NCBI GenBank assembly: GCA_963694535.1
Contig: CAVODE010000001.1
Location: 29,388 to 93,387 of the forward strand
Length of the DNA stretch: 64,000 bases
Direction of reading: 5' to 3'
From: UBA2979 sp963694535
GTDB lineage: Bacteria > Chloroflexota > Dehalococcoidia > UBA2979
Every line of letters starts with the position of its first letter. Positions within the stretch are counted from its first letter, which is position 1. Under the pieces are notes generated by a model, which saw only the letters and a list, made by a program, of their open reading frames with translations, was not told where the DNA came from and did not search any database. Position numbers and translations under genes: made by a program. Below, piece by piece: positions 18,601 to 26,528 of this stretch.

Positions 18601-20231
18601 TGCCTGGCCATAAGGTATATCCATGGATTGCAGAGGTTAGAAATTCCATTCCAGGAGTACCGTTAATCAGTCCTCCACCTCATCATGATATTTATTCAAT
18701 CGAAGATCTAGCTCAGCTGATTCACGATTTAAAGAATGCTAATTCGGAGGCACGAATTTCTGTGAAGCTCGTCGCTGAAGTCGGAGTGGGAACAGTAGCG
18801 GCGGGTGTAGCAAAGGCTAAATCTGACGTCGTTTTGATCAGCGGCCACGATGGCGGAACCGGCGCAAGTCCTTTGACTTCGCTGAAGCATGCAGGCGTCC
18901 CGTGGGAACTAGGTTTGGCGGAGACGCAGCAAACTCTAGTCCTCAATAAACTTCGTGACAGAATCGTTGTCGAAGTTGATGGTCAATTAAAGACTGGGCG
19001 AGATGTGATTATCGGTGCACTTCTTGGGGCAGAAGAATTTGGTTTTGCGACCGCACCCTTAGTAGTTCTTGGCTGCGTGATGATGCGCGTTTGTCACCTT
19101 GATACCTGCCCAGTTGGAATTGCTACACAAAATCCAGTGCTAAGGGAGCGTTTCGAAGGCCAAGCCGATCACGTTGAAAATTTCTTTCACTTCATAGCCG
19201 AAGAAATCAGAGAGTATATGGCTCGTCTCGGATTCCGACGATTCGACGAGATGATTGGGCGAAGCGATCTTCTGAGTATGTACGAAGCAGTCGATCATTG
19301 GAAGGCTGGCGGATTGGATTTGAGTCCGATACTTTATCGACCAGATGTGGATTCTGATGTAGCAACACACTGCATAATAGAACAAGACCACGGACTTGAA
19401 GAAGCCTTGGATCAGAAGTTGTTGGTACTTGCAGCGAGCGCTATTGATTCGGGATCCGTTGTTGATATTGAAATGCCTATATCTAACGTTAATAGAACGG
19501 TAGGGACTATTTTGGGCAGTCAAATTAGCAGAAAATACGGTAATACAGGACTACCTGATGACACCATAAATATCAAATTTACGGGTTCAGCTGGGCAGAG
19601 TTTTGGAGCCTTTGTCCCATCTGGAGTTTCATTAAGTCTTGAGGGTGATACTAACGATTACGTAGGTAAAGGACTTTCTGGGGGCAAAATAGTTGTATAT
19701 CCATTCAAAGAATCTACGTTTATCCCTGAAGAAAATGTAATTATTGGAAATGTTGCTTTATATGGTGCGACTAGTGGAGCAGGATTTTTTCGAGGAATTG
19801 CGGGAGAAAGGTTTGCTGTTCGAAACAGCGGTGCATTAGCTGTTGTTGAGGGCACTGGCGATCATACGTGCGAGTATATGACGGGCGGTAGAGTAGTCAT
19901 TATTGGTAAAACGGGCAGGAATTTTGGTGCTGGAATGAGTGGCGGTATTGCCTATGTTTATGATGCTGATGGAGATTTCCATTCTCGCTGCAATATGGAA
20001 ATGATCCTGCTCGAGCGTCTAGATGAAGCCGAAGATCTTGATCTGGTGAAGGGTATGTTAGAGCGTCACCAGGAATACACCGACAGTACAGTGGCTGGAA
20101 ATATTTTGAAAAACTGGCCAGATGCGGCAGCATCTTTTGTGAAGGTAATGCCCACTGAATATCGTCGAGTTTTGAATGAACAGGCAGAAGCAAGAAATGC
20201 GTCAGAAGAGTTGGCGGTATCCAATGGCTAA
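15681..20231 (+). CDS. gltB: Glutamate synthase, large (alpha) subunit
   Basis: 1516-residue ferredoxin- or NADPH-type glutamate synthase, which makes glutamate from glutamine and 2-oxoglutarate. The class II amidotransferase nucleophile is Cys22 (DSCGVGFLAH), after a short propeptide that must be cleaved. A central domain (about 470-760) is followed by the FMN/2-oxoglutarate barrel (about 820-1200) with KPGEGGQLPGHK, GHDGGTGASP and the Fe-S cysteine motif MRVCHLDTCPVG. The C-terminal GXGXG beta-helix carries GGKIVVYP and GGRVVIIGKTGRNFGAGMSGG. Length matches NADPH-GOGAT alpha. It overlaps gltD by 8 nt, consistent with the NADPH-dependent alpha-beta enzyme. Confidence 0.97.
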   Translation: MTNVKFPAQQGLYCPDFEHDSCGVGFLAHLKGVRSHKLVQDGLLALRNLNHRGACGCEENTGDGAGILLQIPDKFFRAICADVDITLPVEGKYGVGVLFAPTDPTQLASIKEITNKLVESEGLEVIGWRDVPVDPDLADIGDTARAAEPTILHIFVGDSGTVDQDAFERKLYVVRKLFEKEIDSPLYDKDLCYYPSFSSRTIVYKGMLTPDQLGDYFPDLNDSRVDSALAMVHSRFSTNTFPSWKLSHPYRMISHNGEINTVRGNTNWMRAREALFESPLFDDIAKIIPVIDETGSDTAVLDNALELLVQAGWPLAHAMMMLIPEAWSGHESMPQEKIDFYQYHSTVMEPWDGPASVAFTDGKTIGAVLDRNGLRPSRYIVTKDDLVLMASEVGVLPIEPDRILFKGRLEPGKMFLVSLEEQRIIDDSELKLGLAASRPYSEWNNEHLHELKDIPEGAPKPIIADDDLLRQQLAFGYSIEDLKYILGPMMSRGEESIGSMGTDTPLAVLSDEHNLLYNYFQQLFAQVTNPPLDAIREEIVTAVDTVLGPEGNLLDQNFPNIDLVKLKSPIIDNTDMSKIIGLQLDQRFGTTVLSMLFDVEAGDEGIERGMQQLFSDADRAIESGSRILVLSDRGIDETHAPIPALLAISGLHHHLVREKKRAKVGLVIETGEAREVHHFALLIGFGANVINPYLALDSLSRLKQDGYIPAELSTQEAEDFYLKSVKKGVVKVMSKMGISTVQAYRGAQIFEAIGLNSELIDTYFTKVASRIQGIGLVEVGREALGRHQRGFPNREGGPTDLDWGGIYQWRRDGEHHLFNPDTVFKLQHATQTGKMEIFREYTEMIDDQSKKMATLRGLFEIKESLTPIHIDEVEPATEIFKRFKTGAMSYGSISAEAHETLAIAMNRLGGKSNTGEGGEDRRRFTPDANGDLRRSAIKQVASGRFGVTSEYLVNADEIQIKMAQGAKPGEGGQLPGHKVYPWIAEVRNSIPGVPLISPPPHHDIYSIEDLAQLIHDLKNANSEARISVKLVAEVGVGTVAAGVAKAKSDVVLISGHDGGTGASPLTSLKHAGVPWELGLAETQQTLVLNKLRDRIVVEVDGQLKTGRDVIIGALLGAEEFGFATAPLVVLGCVMMRVCHLDTCPVGIATQNPVLRERFEGQADHVENFFHFIAEEIREYMARLGFRRFDEMIGRSDLLSMYEAVDHWKAGGLDLSPILYRPDVDSDVATHCIIEQDHGLEEALDQKLLVLAASAIDSGSVVDIEMPISNVNRTVGTILGSQISRKYGNTGLPDDTINIKFTGSAGQSFGAFVPSGVSLSLEGDTNDYVGKGLSGGKIVVYPFKESTFIPEENVIIGNVALYGATSGAGFFRGIAGERFAVRNSGALAVVEGTGDHTCEYMTGGRVVIIGKTGRNFGAGMSGGIAYVYDADGDFHSRCNMEMILLERLDEAEDLDLVKGMLERHQEYTDSTVAGNILKNWPDAAASFVKVMPTEYRRVLNEQAEARNASEELAVSNG

Positions 20232-21669
20232 GCCAACTGGATTTTTGGAATTTCATCGCGAATTGCCTATTAGACGCCCGGTGAACCAGCGTGTGGGTGA
20301 TTGGCTCGAAGTTTACGAGAAATTTCCTGAGGAAAACTTGCGGGATCAAGCTGCGCGTTGCATGGATTGCGGAATTCCATTCTGTCATCAAGGTTGTCCA
20401 TTAGGGAACATGATTCCCGATTGGAATGACCAAATATACCGAGGAAAGTGGGAGGATGCGATTGATCGACTCCACGCAACTAATAATTTCCCTGAATTTA
20501 CTGGGCGACTTTGTCCAGCACCCTGTGAGTCATCATGTGTTTTGGGAATTAATCAGGATCCCGTGACCATCAAACAGGTGGAAGTTGAGATTATTGAGCG
20601 TGCATTTTCTGAAGGTTGGGTTGTTCCAATACCTTCGGAAACTAAAACTGGCAAAAAGATTGCAGTTGTCGGATCTGGTCCTGCAGGACTTGCTGCCGCT
20701 CAACAACTTGCGAGAGCCGGTCATGAGGTGACTGTTTTTGAGCGAGCTGATCGCATAGGCGGTCTGCTCAGATATGGCATTCCAGACTTCAAGATGCAAA
20801 AGGAATTCATTGATAGGCGTCTTCATCAAATGGAGGCGGAGGGTGTCATTTTTAAACCTTCTACAAATGTTGGCGTGGATATAAATGGAGACACGCTGAA
20901 GGAACAATTTGATGCTGTATGTTTGGCCGGAGGATCTACTATTGCTCGGGATTTACCCGTTGAAGGGCGTGAACTTGAGGGTGTATACCCAGCAATGACC
21001 TATCTTCCCCAGCAGAATAAAAAGAATGCTGGTGATGATTTATCAGACATTAACTACATTTCTGCTGAAAATAAAAGAGTAGTCATTCTGGGTGGCGGTG
21101 ATACTGGAGCTGATTGTCTTGGCACGGCAATTCGCCAAGGCGCGAGTGAAGTACTTCAGTATGAGTTATTACCCCGCCCGCCGGAGTTACGTGCTGACGG
21201 CCAACCTTGGCCGACACATCCTAATATTTATAGGGTGTCTTCGGCCCATGAAGAGGGTGGCGTTCGTGACTACAGCATCATGACGAAAAGCTTATCTGGT
21301 GAGAATGGAATATTAAAGAAACTCCATGCAGTTCGAGTGGAAATGGTTCCAGGAGATGATGGGCGTATAGTCATGCAGGAAGTTCCGTCATCTGAATTTG
21401 AGGTTGATGTCGACCTTTTGTTACTGGCCATGGGATTTGTTGGACCTGAACAGGATGGATTACTTACGCAGTTGGGTGTTGAGATAACAGATCGAGGCAA
21501 TGTGGCGGCCGGGGCAAACAAGATGACTAGCGTGGACGGGGTATTCGTTGCTGGTGACATGACTCGCGGTCAGTCACTGATCGTCTGGGCAATTGCCGAA
21601 GGCAGAACAGCAGCAAAGCATGTGGATGAATATCTCATGGGGTCTAGTGCTTTGCCGGCACCACTCTAG
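20224..21669 (+). CDS. gltD: Glutamate synthase, small (beta) subunit
   Basis: 481-residue NADPH-oxidising, FAD-containing partner of GltB that feeds electrons through Fe-S clusters. N-terminal cluster motifs CMDCGIPFCHQGCP and CPAPCESSC are followed by an FAD-binding GSGPAGLAAAQQL (about residue 155) and an NADPH-binding GGGDTGADCLG. The ATG at 20224 is chosen because GltD proteins start MAKPTGF-like and it overlaps the gltB stop (ATGGCTAA), implying translational coupling; a further upstream frame start lies inside gltB. The end overlaps the convergent methyltransferase gene by 4 nt (CTAG). Confidence 0.96.
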   Translation: MAKPTGFLEFHRELPIRRPVNQRVGDWLEVYEKFPEENLRDQAARCMDCGIPFCHQGCPLGNMIPDWNDQIYRGKWEDAIDRLHATNNFPEFTGRLCPAPCESSCVLGINQDPVTIKQVEVEIIERAFSEGWVVPIPSETKTGKKIAVVGSGPAGLAAAQQLARAGHEVTVFERADRIGGLLRYGIPDFKMQKEFIDRRLHQMEAEGVIFKPSTNVGVDINGDTLKEQFDAVCLAGGSTIARDLPVEGRELEGVYPAMTYLPQQNKKNAGDDLSDINYISAENKRVVILGGGDTGADCLGTAIRQGASEVLQYELLPRPPELRADGQPWPTHPNIYRVSSAHEEGGVRDYSIMTKSLSGENGILKKLHAVRVEMVPGDDGRIVMQEVPSSEFEVDVDLLLLAMGFVGPEQDGLLTQLGVEITDRGNVAAGANKMTSVDGVFVAGDMTRGQSLIVWAIAEGRTAAKHVDEYLMGSSALPAPL

Positions 21670-22727
21670 TCGGCAGAATAAGATTTGTGGGCGGTTATTA
21701 TTCCTTCGCCGATTACATTGAGCTTTCCTAGCTTCTTCGAGGCTATTTCAAAGAGTTTTTTAGAGCCTTTGTGTAGTTCTGGGTAATCTTTTGCTGTAAC
21801 CACCGGAATTTTTGTATTTTTGATATTGGTGAACCCGATGTCACTTAATAAACTGACTAAATTTTCAGTGTTATATCGTTTTACTTCATAGGTAAATAGA
21901 TCCTTTTTTATCTTTTTGAGATGGTTGAGTATGTTTTCTGTAAATACCGCTTCGCTGCCCAGTTCATCGAGTAATGCTTCACCGTACCGCGAGGGCAATC
22001 TAGCCGACTCTGTTAAGAGCTTCTGATGAATCTCAGATGCGGTACTAGACGAATCCAACACTAAGACCGTTCGAATTTCACGATCAGGATTTTGTTGTCT
22101 TACCGTGTGAACTAGGAGTGGAACGAGCTGCTGATTGTCTGCTATACCTTGGATCAGAGAAATGGTTTCAATGCGTGGAGTGGGAAGATTCCACACTTGG
22201 TGAATGAACTTCAGGAAACCACCAGTTTTCAGTACCCGAAATATTTCCCGAGCAGCTTGTCCGACATTCATTGCTTCCTCTAGAGCGAATGACGCTACAA
22301 CACCGTCGATTGTGTTTGGCTGGAGAGGAATTGTTTTTATGTCAGCTGCGAGAAAATCTACGTTGGTCAATCCTGAGGTGGAAAGATTTGTTCGTGAGCG
22401 AGCGAGCCTCTGTTCGGATGCTTCTAGTGCTAGTACATAGGATTTTGGACGGATATGGGCTAGAGGAAGTGATGGCCAACCGTCACCGGTGCCTAGATCA
22501 ATGATCGTTGATTTTTCACTCAGTGTGATGTTGGCTGCCAGTGACTCGATTAAGCTTGCCTGTAGTAAATGCTCGGTGCGTTTGTAGTCATAGGGCAGGT
22601 CTACGAACGGAATATTTCCACTTCGCCACTTTGGAATTAAGGAATAATATTCGGTGGGAATTGAGTTTCTAGGTTCTAGGGAGTTTAGCCAATCACTTAG
22701 AGAGGTTTTGATAAAAATTCCTAACAT
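21666..22727 (-). CDS. Class I SAM-dependent methyltransferase
   Basis: 353-residue protein. A Rossmann methyltransferase core (about residues 55-200) shows motif I IIDLGTGDGWPSLPLA, an acidic strand-2 end in VLALEASEQRL, a motif II-like DFLAADIKTIPL and the post-motif REIFRVLKTGGFLKFI. About 150 residues follow with mixed helix/strand character and no motif I recognise. Substrate unknown; small molecule or protein are both possible. There is no clear Shine-Dalgarno. It converges on gltD with a 4-nt overlap and is divergent from the CocE-type hydrolase gene with only 51 nt between starts. Confidence 0.8.
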   Translation of the reverse strand: MLGIFIKTSLSDWLNSLEPRNSIPTEYYSLIPKWRSGNIPFVDLPYDYKRTEHLLQASLIESLAANITLSEKSTIIDLGTGDGWPSLPLAHIRPKSYVLALEASEQRLARSRTNLSTSGLTNVDFLAADIKTIPLQPNTIDGVVASFALEEAMNVGQAAREIFRVLKTGGFLKFIHQVWNLPTPRIETISLIQGIADNQQLVPLLVHTVRQQNPDREIRTVLVLDSSSTASEIHQKLLTESARLPSRYGEALLDELGSEAVFTENILNHLKKIKKDLFTYEVKRYNTENLVSLLSDIGFTNIKNTKIPVVTAKDYPELHKGSKKLFEIASKKLGKLNVIGEGIITAHKSYSAD

Positions 22728-22778
22728 ATTGAGTTACTGCTATAGCGCTTAGTTCGAAGATAGCTATTACGAGCTATT

Positions 22779-24677
22779 ATGTGCCTTATGTCTATTTTTA
22801 ATATTACTTCAACCACTCATTTAACTCGTGACGGTATCAAGCTTGCGACTGATATTTATCGCCCAGCTAATGATGAGGGAACTCCTCTACCCGGTAAGTT
22901 TCCTATTGTATTGCTTCGCACTCCTTACGATAGAAAAAACGTACGATATCGAGCAGCCGGGGCCTATTGGGCGTTAAATGGCTATGTTTTTGCGATTCAA
23001 GATTGCCGCGGGCGATTTGATTCGGAAGGAGAGTTTGTCCTGTTAGCGAATGAAGGGCCTGATGGACACGATGCTATTGATTGGCTTGCAGATCAATCTT
23101 ATTCGAATGGAAAAATCGGCACCTACGGAACTTCTTACTCAGCTTGGGTTCAGAACGCGGCGGCTTTGGAACGACCTGAGGCTCTTTCAGCAATGTGGGT
23201 TACGCAGGGCGCATCGAATGGAGCCACTAGCTCACTCAGGCACAATGGTGTGATGGAACTACGCTGGCTTACCTGGGCCGTGACCCATGGGGCTGTTTCT
23301 CCTGAGGCTCTTCGTGACTCCGCATTACAGGATGAGTTATACCAAAATGGTATAAATATGTACGATTGGTTGAAAAAACTACCATGGGGAATTGGATCAG
23401 ATGAGACGCCACTGTCAGGACTTCCTACGTATGATGAGTGGGCGAAAGATTTATATACTCATGGCGATTACGACTTTGATGCAGGTGGTTATTGGGCTCA
23501 AAAAGGTTTGAATTTTGAACCTTATTATGACATCTCCCTCGATATACCAACAATGTATTGCGGTGGATGGTACGACTCGTACACTCGAGCAACGATAGAG
23601 AATTTTGTCGCTTTATCTCAAATAAAACAGCATCAATATCTCCTAATGGGGCCGTGGACGCATGGTGATGGGAATATTGACTCTCAAATTGCAGGATCTG
23701 TGGATTTGGGCGATCTAGCTAGACCAGCGGTAGGGCTTGGCAACTCCTACCTTGAAGAGGTCAAGAATTGGTTTGATTATTGGCTGCCTGATGAATCAAG
23801 TAAGTCAATTGATGATTTGGCGAGGGTTCGATACTTTGTCATGGGTTCCGGGTCGGGGCAGAAAACTAATACAGGACGAATATTACATGGTGGTGCATGG
23901 AAGATAAGTGAAACTTGGCCACCAGTTGAGGCGGCAACTCAGAATCTCTATCTGCACCCAGATCAGTTACTAGATAGTTTGAGCCCCGATATCGAAGAGA
24001 GCTGGTCTAAGCTGCGTTACGATCCTTCCAACCCACTACCAACAATTTCCGCCAATACGTCTTCGCTTAATGAAATAATGGCTCCTCCTTTGAGAACTCC
24101 AGTGGCTAGTCCTATCACGCTCATGCGAATACAAGTTATTCAAGGTGGATCCGATCAAGTCACGGATTCTCAGACGTTAGGCGCGACCGAACCTTATGGA
24201 CCGCTTGAGAATCGCGAAGATGTACTGATGTTTGAGACGACTCCACTCGATAATGACATAGAGATAACAGGTCCTATCGAGGCTCGATTTTTTATCGAAT
24301 CAGATGCGTTGGACACTGATTTATTCGTAATGATTCAAGACGAGTACCCACAGTCCATCGATTGGCCGGACGGCTACAAGCTGAACATTTCAGATGGAAT
24401 TTTCCGTGTACGTTACCGTGAAGGGCTAGCAAACCCGCGGTTACTGGACGAATCCGGACCTGTTGAAGTTCAATTCTCTCTCTACCCCACAAGTAATGTC
24501 GTCAAACGAGGTCATAAACTACGGGTGCTAGTGTCCAGCTCATCATTTCCCAGATTTGACCCCAATCCAAATACTGGAGAGGAAATTGGCAGGCATACTC
24601 GAACTCAAATTGCTAACAATACAATTCACCACTCGGCGAACTATCCTTCGCACGTGGTGCTATCTGTTGTTGAATAA
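22779..24677 (+). CDS. CocE/NonD-family hydrolase (X-Pro dipeptidyl-peptidase S15 type)
   Basis: 632-residue alpha/beta hydrolase. The N-terminal domain begins THLTRDGIKLATDIYRP and contains the nucleophile elbow IGTYGTSYSAW (Ser119, GxSYx). The acid/His region is in the MGPWTHGDG segment (His about 300). A C-terminal jelly-roll domain (about 400-630) includes DNDIEITGPIEARFFIESD and RRGHKLRV-like KRGHKLRVLVSSSSFPRFDPN. Known relatives hydrolyse esters, amides or proline dipeptides. No signal peptide is evident. A second in-frame ATG three codons later is an equally possible start. The operon context is uninformative. Confidence 0.9.
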   Translation: MCLMSIFNITSTTHLTRDGIKLATDIYRPANDEGTPLPGKFPIVLLRTPYDRKNVRYRAAGAYWALNGYVFAIQDCRGRFDSEGEFVLLANEGPDGHDAIDWLADQSYSNGKIGTYGTSYSAWVQNAAALERPEALSAMWVTQGASNGATSSLRHNGVMELRWLTWAVTHGAVSPEALRDSALQDELYQNGINMYDWLKKLPWGIGSDETPLSGLPTYDEWAKDLYTHGDYDFDAGGYWAQKGLNFEPYYDISLDIPTMYCGGWYDSYTRATIENFVALSQIKQHQYLLMGPWTHGDGNIDSQIAGSVDLGDLARPAVGLGNSYLEEVKNWFDYWLPDESSKSIDDLARVRYFVMGSGSGQKTNTGRILHGGAWKISETWPPVEAATQNLYLHPDQLLDSLSPDIEESWSKLRYDPSNPLPTISANTSSLNEIMAPPLRTPVASPITLMRIQVIQGGSDQVTDSQTLGATEPYGPLENREDVLMFETTPLDNDIEITGPIEARFFIESDALDTDLFVMIQDEYPQSIDWPDGYKLNISDGIFRVRYREGLANPRLLDESGPVEVQFSLYPTSNVVKRGHKLRVLVSSSSFPRFDPNPNTGEEIGRHTRTQIANNTIHHSANYPSHVVLSVVE

Positions 24678-24705
24678 CTCGGCAAGAGACCTGCCACGCT
24701 ATCTA

Positions 24706-25008
24706 TTATCTTTCTACGTCAGTTATTTGTGTAACTCTGCTGATTTCGGGTCTTCCACCAGAGATTCCCTTTAAAGTTTGCCCAAATGCCTTCATATGGT
24801 CTGTTTGACCATGAGCTTTGAGCGCTTCATCGTTGGCGTACACCTCATGCAGGAGAAATGTTCCTGGCGAGCCATCGACTTCATGAAGCGCGTACTTCAT
24901 TACGTCGGGTTCATTTTCGCTCACTGCTGCAACCATTGTTTCGATTGCGGAACGAAATTCATCCTCTTTTCCTTCAGCCGCCTGTAATTTAGCGAAAATT
25001 GTAATCAT
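24706..25008 (-). CDS. ABM-domain (putative quinol/antibiotic monooxygenase) protein
   Basis: 100-residue dimeric alpha+beta barrel of the ABM type (YgiN-like). Visible are the first strand ITIFAKLQAAEGKEDEFRSAI, the middle VMKYALHEVDGSPGTFLLHEVYANDEALKAH and a terminal helix TDHMKAFGQTLKG. Members include cofactor-free quinol monooxygenases and proteins that bind reactive carbonyls. GAGGAG lies 8 nt before the ATG. It is the last gene of the minus-strand set that begins with gamma-glutamyltransferase at 28163, 67 nt after the nucleosidase gene. Confidence 0.85.
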   Translation of the reverse strand: MITIFAKLQAAEGKEDEFRSAIETMVAAVSENEPDVMKYALHEVDGSPGTFLLHEVYANDEALKAHGQTDHMKAFGQTLKGISGGRPEISRVTQITDVER

Positions 25009-25075
25009 GGATATCTCCTCATTTCTGTATTTAGGTCAGATAGCAGTGTACTGGGAATAGGCTTACTGATGTAGG

Positions 25076-25636
25076 TTAGATGAGTTCTCTAATTTCGTTT
25101 ATGACGAGTGGCATATCGTTTTCCAAGAACTTCAGCCAGGCGTCGTGGCTTTGATTCCCTCCCTGGTCAGAAACAACCTTATACGCTCTGAATGGAACAT
25201 CGTATTTTTTACAGGCCGTTGCTATAGCGAACGCTTCCATTTCGATGCAGTCGACGGTGCTTGGAATCTCTGTTTCGAACTTGTCTTGGCTGCCGCACAA
25301 AACTGGAGTTGCTACAAGATCCCCGAATTCAATAATAGGCGCTTTGTTTGAAAATGGCGTGGTGCCAAGCTCCAAACCAGCCGCAGTAGCATCCATATCC
25401 ATTTGTTTGAATTGTGTGCATGTAAGAACTGTTCCATGAGGGTGCACAGAAGATCCGCATGTGCCAATGTTGATAATTTCTAGATCAGAGTGAAATTCGA
25501 GGATTACTTCGGTCGCTGTGATTGCCGCGTTTATTTTCCCCACGCCCGTGTAGCGTAGATGAATCTCTGGAGGAAGATCTTTCTTTGATACTTCTTTTTC
25601 GAGCGCTACGAGTACGACTAAATTATTCTTATGCAT
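25076..25636 (-). CDS. Nucleoside phosphorylase/nucleosidase-like protein (PNP_UDP_1 family)
   Basis: 186-residue protein with the fold signature of 5'-methylthioadenosine/S-adenosylhomocysteine nucleosidases. It has an N-terminal LVVLVALEKEV strand, the core INIGTCGSS, the substrate-binding VDCIEMEAFAIA (ribose-binding Glu of the ME pair) and YKVVSDQGGN with the catalytic-type Asp. It is about 40 residues shorter than typical MTAN, with loops trimmed, so specificity may differ. Its ATG lies inside the end of the upstream dehydrogenase gene (8-nt overlap, GGATGCATAA), pointing to translational coupling. Role is inferred as base salvage or detoxification. Confidence 0.8.
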   Translation of the reverse strand: MHKNNLVVLVALEKEVSKKDLPPEIHLRYTGVGKINAAITATEVILEFHSDLEIINIGTCGSSVHPHGTVLTCTQFKQMDMDATAAGLELGTTPFSNKAPIIEFGDLVATPVLCGSQDKFETEIPSTVDCIEMEAFAIATACKKYDVPFRAYKVVSDQGGNQSHDAWLKFLENDMPLVINEIRELI

Positions 25637-26519
25637 CCAATTCTTTTCTTTCTAGCTGAAGTATTCGGATAAGCTCGAGCGCCAGTTCTTCTCTAGCAGG
25701 GGGGCTAGTTGAATCTTTGAATACTGCGAGATTACGATAAATATCAGCCGCTGCTCGGTGAAATCCGTCAGGCAGATGTGCTTGCTCAAATGTGTCTGCT
25801 ATTTCTTCCATTTCCCCAGAAAAGCGCCAGGCCTTTGATACAGAACTACTAAGTGAGTCCACTTTTTGGCGGAGTGCAGGCTGTGATTTATCCCACTCTT
25901 CAAATAACTGAGTTAATACCCCATGTTGTTGTGCCAATGTTATAAGTCCGATGAGCAGTGCATTTGTTCCTTTTGTCCATCCGGCATATGCCATCTTCAA
26001 CGTTGAAGCGGACATCAGATTATTACCTGAAAGAGGTATTACCTCTAGCGGGCCACCGTTCAGTTTCCCTGCAGCAAAAATTGCCTCATCACCGGATAAA
26101 TAGAGTCGCGTGGACCCAGATGTTTCAGCTGGTGGACCAATTATTCCTCCGTCAATATAAGTGGCACCGGAGGACTTGATCTCATCGGCCACTTGCTGTG
26201 CTGTGTTTGGAGATATTGCGTTTGCGTCGATATAAATTCCCCTGAAACCGAGAGATGAAACATCGAAAGCTACATCTTTAGCAGCATGCGGCGGTACCAC
26301 TGAGATGATAAGTTTGCTTCTATTTACAAGCCCATTAAGCCAGCCAGTGTCTTCGAAGCTGTCTAAGCTTTTGGCGCGGTTTTTAGATTCTATGCTTCGA
26401 TCATCAGAGGCCCAAAGAACCTCATTACCAGCTTGTATGAATGAAGCCGCGACAGATATACCCATCATTCCAGGGTGAAGTATCCCCACCGTATATTTAT
26501 TCGATTCAACATCAAACAT
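25629..26519 (-). CDS. NAD(P)-dependent 3-hydroxyacid dehydrogenase-like protein with DUF1932
   Basis: 296-residue protein of the beta-hydroxyacid dehydrogenase type. The N-terminal Rossmann motif is GILHPGMMGISVAASFIQAGNEV, a variant of GxGxxG, with the GGIIGPPAETSGSTRLY substrate loop (about 140-155). The helical C-terminal half carries KMAYAGWTKGTNALL, which has the catalytic-type Lys, and matches the DUF1932 arrangement. GxxHPGxMG replaces the usual GLGxMG. AGGAG, overlapping the stop of the upstream ggt gene, precedes the ATG. Substrate unknown. Confidence 0.83.
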   Translation of the reverse strand: MFDVESNKYTVGILHPGMMGISVAASFIQAGNEVLWASDDRSIESKNRAKSLDSFEDTGWLNGLVNRSKLIISVVPPHAAKDVAFDVSSLGFRGIYIDANAISPNTAQQVADEIKSSGATYIDGGIIGPPAETSGSTRLYLSGDEAIFAAGKLNGGPLEVIPLSGNNLMSASTLKMAYAGWTKGTNALLIGLITLAQQHGVLTQLFEEWDKSQPALRQKVDSLSSSVSKAWRFSGEMEEIADTFEQAHLPDGFHRAAADIYRNLAVFKDSTSPPAREELALELIRILQLERKELDA

Positions 26520-26528
26520 GACAAACTC